DNA of 64,000 bases from Metallyticus violacea (lineage: Eukaryota; Arthropoda; Insecta; Mantodea; Metallyticidae), in the NCBI GenBank assembly GCA_030762175.1, contig CM060846.1, positions 309,600,512 through 309,664,511 of the forward strand. Direction: 5' to 3'. Below are positions 61,964-64,000 of the stretch, piece by piece. Every line of letters starts with the position of its first letter. The stretch's first letter is position 1. The notes under the pieces are model-generated. The model had not been told where the DNA came from and did no database searches. It saw only the letters and a list, made by a program, of their open reading frames with translations. Made by a program: the position numbers and the translations under genes.

Positions 61964-62430
61964 ATGGAGCCAAGATTATCGTTTGAACAGGGAAAAGCAA
62001 TTTTGAAGTGATATTCGAAAACCGAGAATGTTGTTGAAGTTCAAAGGCAATGCAGATGTGTGTGCAGAACAGAACCGCCAATGCGAGTAACAATTGCACA
62101 CATTCGAGACAAATTTGAGACTGATGGTATCGTATGCGATGTTCACAAGGGCAGATCTGGGAGATCACGCACAGCAACAAGCCCCGCGCACTGGATAGGA
62201 CGAAGAGGTCGGATTGAGTTTCCACCGCGTTCTCCGAATCTAACTCCGTTGGACTTCTACCTATTGGGAACTCTTAAGGAAGTTGTATAAAGAAAATTAG
62301 CCAACCTGGCAGCACTTCGGGAAGAAATTGAAACAGCATGTGCACAATCACTGAGAACACTTTAGCAAACGTTGCTCCATCAGTAGTTGAACATACTGAG
62401 AAGTGTATCGACGTAGATGGTGGGCATTTT
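61964..62430 (+). pseudogene. Transposase with in-frame internal deletion
   Basis: The ATG at 61964 starts MEPRLSFEQGKAILK, followed by TGA (62009-62011) where the family has a Trp, then YSKTENVVEVQRQ. RVTIAHIRDKFETDG and HKGRSGRSRTATSP complete the helix-turn-helix part. Directly after SPA the frame continues with HWIGRRGRIEFPPRSPNLTP and LDFYLLGTLKEVV, which is the C-terminal catalytic end of the same family ('RWIGRRGPIE.PPRSP.LTPLDFFLWG.LK'). About 200 residues including two catalytic acids are missing. After a TAA at 62288 a readable tail continues (KLANLAALREEIETACAQ). Not functional. Confidence 0.88.
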
Positions 62431-62564
62431 GTAACTGTAAAAGTCTAAGATGATTAGTGCTCATCATTTTCGGTTTGTGTGAATTCAGTTTTGTATGCTA
62501 ACACAGGATTTTTTTTTTTTTTTGCTTGAAGTATGTATACATTTTTGGCACCTTCTGCATACAT

Positions 62565-62598
62565 ATGTGTGTGTGTGTGCGTGTGCGTGTGCGTGTGC
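62565..62598. repeat. (GT)n/(GTGTGC)n microsatellite
   Basis: Starts a few bases beyond the right end of mariner-3. Confidence 0.95.
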
Positions 62599-62599
62599 A

Positions 62600-64000
62600 C
62601 CATTCATATCTTTTCTCATCCTGCAAGGTATTTAGTGTATAAATATGCATTTGCATCGAAACATGGCCATATAATTGGAACAGTGAGTGCTTCATCAGTA
62701 AAGAATATTAAGCGTGATCAATTACTCTACCATTTCCGTCCCGAAACATCCAATTTCAGACATTTACTCGAATATAATTCGTGGACAACAGTGGCTTTGT
62801 AAGCTTTCAGGTTTAAATTTACTACATTTCAGTAGATAAACTGAAGCGTATGAATGACAATTTTTTAAAAATATGTCAGAAATGTGTGTACATAGCAGGA
62901 AAATAAGTTCAACGTCTCCTGTCATTATGTACGTGCTGATTTTCATTGCAATTGAAGTTGTAATTTTGATAACTTGAACCATTTTCACGCGTTTGTTTTG
63001 CTTTGCCGGACCCGCATCCACCGTGAAATGAGAATAAACAATGAAAGATCCATTAAAGTAAGACTGGCCTCTAGCGTACTAGCAATATTTTTTCTCTTGC
63101 AATTATCCTAAAAGAGCAACAGCTCTAAGTGATGCATAATCTTTAAAAACCTAAAGAAAAAATAACAAAGTACTCATATGAGTATTTTTAGCATATTAGC
63201 TGAATGTCATAGAAGCGCGTCTCGATTGATTGATGATGCGATGTAGCAGCCGTTAAATGATAATATTTCACATATAAATAAAAATATCCATCTTCCAGAA
63301 GACGGCTGTAAATGGTTCATTTTTCATACGTCTAACGTGTTTGTGAAATCGTAGTCAAGAGAGAGAGAAAATGGGGGTGAGAGAGCTCATCTTGGAAGAC
63401 GATTTGAGGCAATTTTTCGTTCTAGCCTCCGCAGATGTAACTTCGTTGGGAAGAAAGGGACAAGGAAAGAAGCGAAATGAAACGTGGTCTGGTCTTCTGC
63501 CAGACAGGATGGCGGGCGAAGGACTCCTGTGCGTCACCCATCATTGATTGATGGCAGGGAATTGATCTCCCCCCTGATCAGAAGAAGAGAGTGTGATTAG
63601 GCATCTCTTCCTACGTTCACGGTTGCTGGAATAGGGAGCAAAGCTCAGGATAATAATGGTCTCAGTAGACTGTAAAAGTAATGATCATAGATAGTTTTTT
63701 ATCTTATTTTTTCTTTCCTTTTCAGACAGCAGACCCTCACCAACCAAGAACAATAAATCATGTATCTCAGGTCTTTGAAATACCATTCTTTCTGAGAACA
63801 TATTAGTTTCATTTCGCGAACACTTTCCAGAAAAACTCCACTAAAGGCTACATTTTAAATGGGAAAGTCGGTCCCTATTTCTTTGTAATAATAAGAAATA
63901 AAATGCACAGAGATTCACGTATAACACAGAGTGGCTTAAAGGTTGCAAACTACAGAAGCTAAACTTCTCTAGAAGCATGGTCTCCAAATATAACATTGAC
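62600..64000. other. No gene or recognised repeat seen
   Basis: A GC-richer stretch at 63350-63600 contains one 60-codon minus frame with no domain. Confidence 0.4.

Larger units (their letters stand above)
61716..62559 (+). mobile_element. Mariner-3: internally deleted Tc1/mariner-type element
   Basis: The left TIR GAGGCTGCCAAAAAATGTATAC begins near 61719, just inside a TA. The right end reads GTATACATTTTTGGCACCTTC near 62535-62555, followed by a TA. They are reverse complements with few mismatches. At about 845 bp the element is shorter than a coding copy (about 1.3 kb) because the middle of the transposase is gone. Confidence 0.88.

Noticed and set aside
62533..62802. 89-codon plus frame with a Cys-Val run
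   Set aside because: The run is the GT microsatellite beside mariner-3.

Overview
This window looks like gene-free nuclear DNA from an animal, most likely an arthropod and probably an insect with a repeat-rich genome. The evidence is low GC, many short microsatellites, at least five tRNA-derived SINE families, and decayed DNA transposons of types common in insects (mariner, Tc1/mariner relatives, PIF/Harbinger, CGGBP1-like hAT). The species cannot be fixed from sequence alone. A hemimetabolous insect (cockroach, termite or stick-insect type) is only a guess. I found no intact host gene, no convincing exon set, no free-standing tRNA or rRNA gene, no CRISPR and no bacterial features. Almost all open frames of 60-146 codons are chance frames or run through repeats.

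Layout. 0-5.8 kb: a minus-strand SINE-B, then a full-length decayed mariner (2732-4073) with a 5'-truncated SINE-A nested inside it, then a transposase N-terminal fragment (5557-5760). 7.8-13 kb: two diverged copies of an unrecognised ~0.6 kb repeat ('repeat F') on either side of a LINE 3' remnant. 15-20.8 kb: a SINE-E copy, a second LINE 3' end, a ~200 bp MITE, a SINE-B with clear target-site duplications, a large imperfect foldback, and a CGGBP1-like hAT transposase remnant. 22-30.2 kb: SINE-B, SINE-A and SINE-C copies separated by very AT-rich sequence. 34.9-36.2 kb: a second decayed mariner with both ends visible, abutting an (AT)n tract. 36-47 kb: mostly featureless, with one stretch of possibly decayed minus-strand coding sequence (42.3-43.2 kb) and a SINE-D. 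47.5-49.7 kb: a cluster of four SINEs. 51.6-52.9 kb: a PIF/Harbinger (HARBI1-like) element whose interior is broken by a TTA microsatellite. 56-58 kb: SINE-D, two SINE-E copies and a SINE-B. 61.2-62.6 kb: a ~250 bp hairpin element, then an internally deleted Tc1/mariner-type element whose transposase start and end are joined in frame.

How the parts relate. These are layers of dead or non-autonomous elements rather than a pathway. DNA transposons are pseudogenised. SINEs were mobilised by LINE machinery, and several target-site duplications are still readable. The SINE inserted in the first mariner dates that mariner as older than the SINE insertion. Family assignments rest on reading translated fragments and remembered family signatures, without database searches.
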